64,000 bases of DNA. Source: Siphonodentalium dalli (lineage: Eukaryota; Mollusca; Scaphopoda; Gadilida; Siphonodentaliidae). This document shows, one piece after another, positions 63,818 through 64,000 of this stretch. Position numbers and translations under genes: made by a program. The stretch spans positions 2,459,314-2,523,313 of the forward strand of contig CP136068.1 of assembly GCA_032622095.1 (NCBI GenBank). The letters are read 5' to 3'. The notes under the pieces are model-generated. The model saw only the letters and a list, made by a program, of their open reading frames with translations, did no database searches and had not been told where the DNA came from. Every line of letters begins with the position of its first letter. The first letter of the stretch is position 1.

Positions 63818-63938
63818 TATCTGGTCGCTTATCATGCTTCTATCTCCAGTTTCAGCAAAAAATGTGATGTTTGGTAATTTTTTTTTCCACCTGCCCATTA
63901 TGCTGACTTGTTTTTTCATTCTGTAGACATTCTAAAGT

Positions 63939-64000
63939 TATGCCCTAAATAATCGACTCCTTAAACACAGCAGAATTATGGGTAACTTTTCAGGATTTAG
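63939..64000. mobile_element. Family A MITE cut by the window edge
   Basis: TTATGCCCTAAATAATCGAC ... CTTTTCAGGATTTAG; tip changed from CAGTAATG to AAGTTATG. The rest lies beyond 64000. Confidence 0.88.

Overview
This window looks like eukaryotic, probably intronic or intergenic, DNA from a marine invertebrate. A bivalve mollusc is my best guess, at low confidence. The signs are a low-GC background rich in TACATGTA-type words, a tRNA-headed SINE whose tail ends in an ACCCCAATCAATCA-type motif, very many short inverted-repeat elements, and almost no long open frames. There are no operons, ribosome binding sites, CRISPR arrays, rRNA genes or standalone tRNA genes. Nearly every open frame of 60-110 codons is a by-product of a palindromic element or tandem repeat.

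Only two short stretches look like real coding sequence, both on the plus strand. One is a 127-base exon at 18724-18850, flanked by a pyrimidine-rich acceptor and a GTAAGT donor, encoding an acidic segment followed by a short amphipathic segment. The other is a possible first coding exon at 39022-39105, with an in-frame stop just upstream and a GTAAGT donor. Both end in phase 0, so they could be alternative starts of one gene whose body lies to the right of this window. I do not recognise the protein.

The rest is a dense layer of non-autonomous elements. Family A is a near-perfect 218-base palindrome (TACAGTAATGCCC...GGGCATTACTGTA, Tc1/mariner-like with a probable TA target), with about 28 full or partial copies. 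Families B, C and D have different ends but all are bounded by TTAA followed by CCCTT, as in piggyBac-type elements, and they share one internal hairpin cassette (AATGCATTCTCTTATATATG...). Family E is a 440-base element with hairpins at both ends; one copy has a matching empty site that shows an 8-base target duplication. Family H has TTAAAGGGG ends like T2/Kolobok-type MITEs. Families F, G, I, J and K are smaller repeats. Two copies of a tRNA-derived SINE are present, one with a clear 12-base target duplication.

Layout. 0-16 kb: mixed elements, a 44-bp and a 28-bp minisatellite, and the clearest nested insertion (B inside A at 4.3-4.7 kb). 16-24 kb: a K repeat, E copies, the first exon and a degenerate repeat field. 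24.2-26.2 kb: a very uniform 57-bp array of about 35 units. 26-36 kb: C elements, an interstitial telomere-like block and several arrays at 31-35 kb. 36-41 kb: less repetitive DNA leading to the second exon, then a large G/A-rich array. 41-49 kb: a local segmental duplication, the SINE and A/E copies. 49-51 kb: a CT-rich 119-bp array. 52-61.6 kb: tandem duplications made of C and D elements and the unique DNA between them. 61.6-64 kb: a few arrays, a long B copy and the start of one more A copy at the right edge.

The most interesting signals are a shared hairpin cassette carried by several TTAA-inserting families, arm-to-arm matching of variants within single family A palindromes, repeated use of a TTAA inside family A as an insertion site, and several places where the sequence itself supplies both the filled and empty version of an insertion. 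No autonomous transposase is visible in the window.
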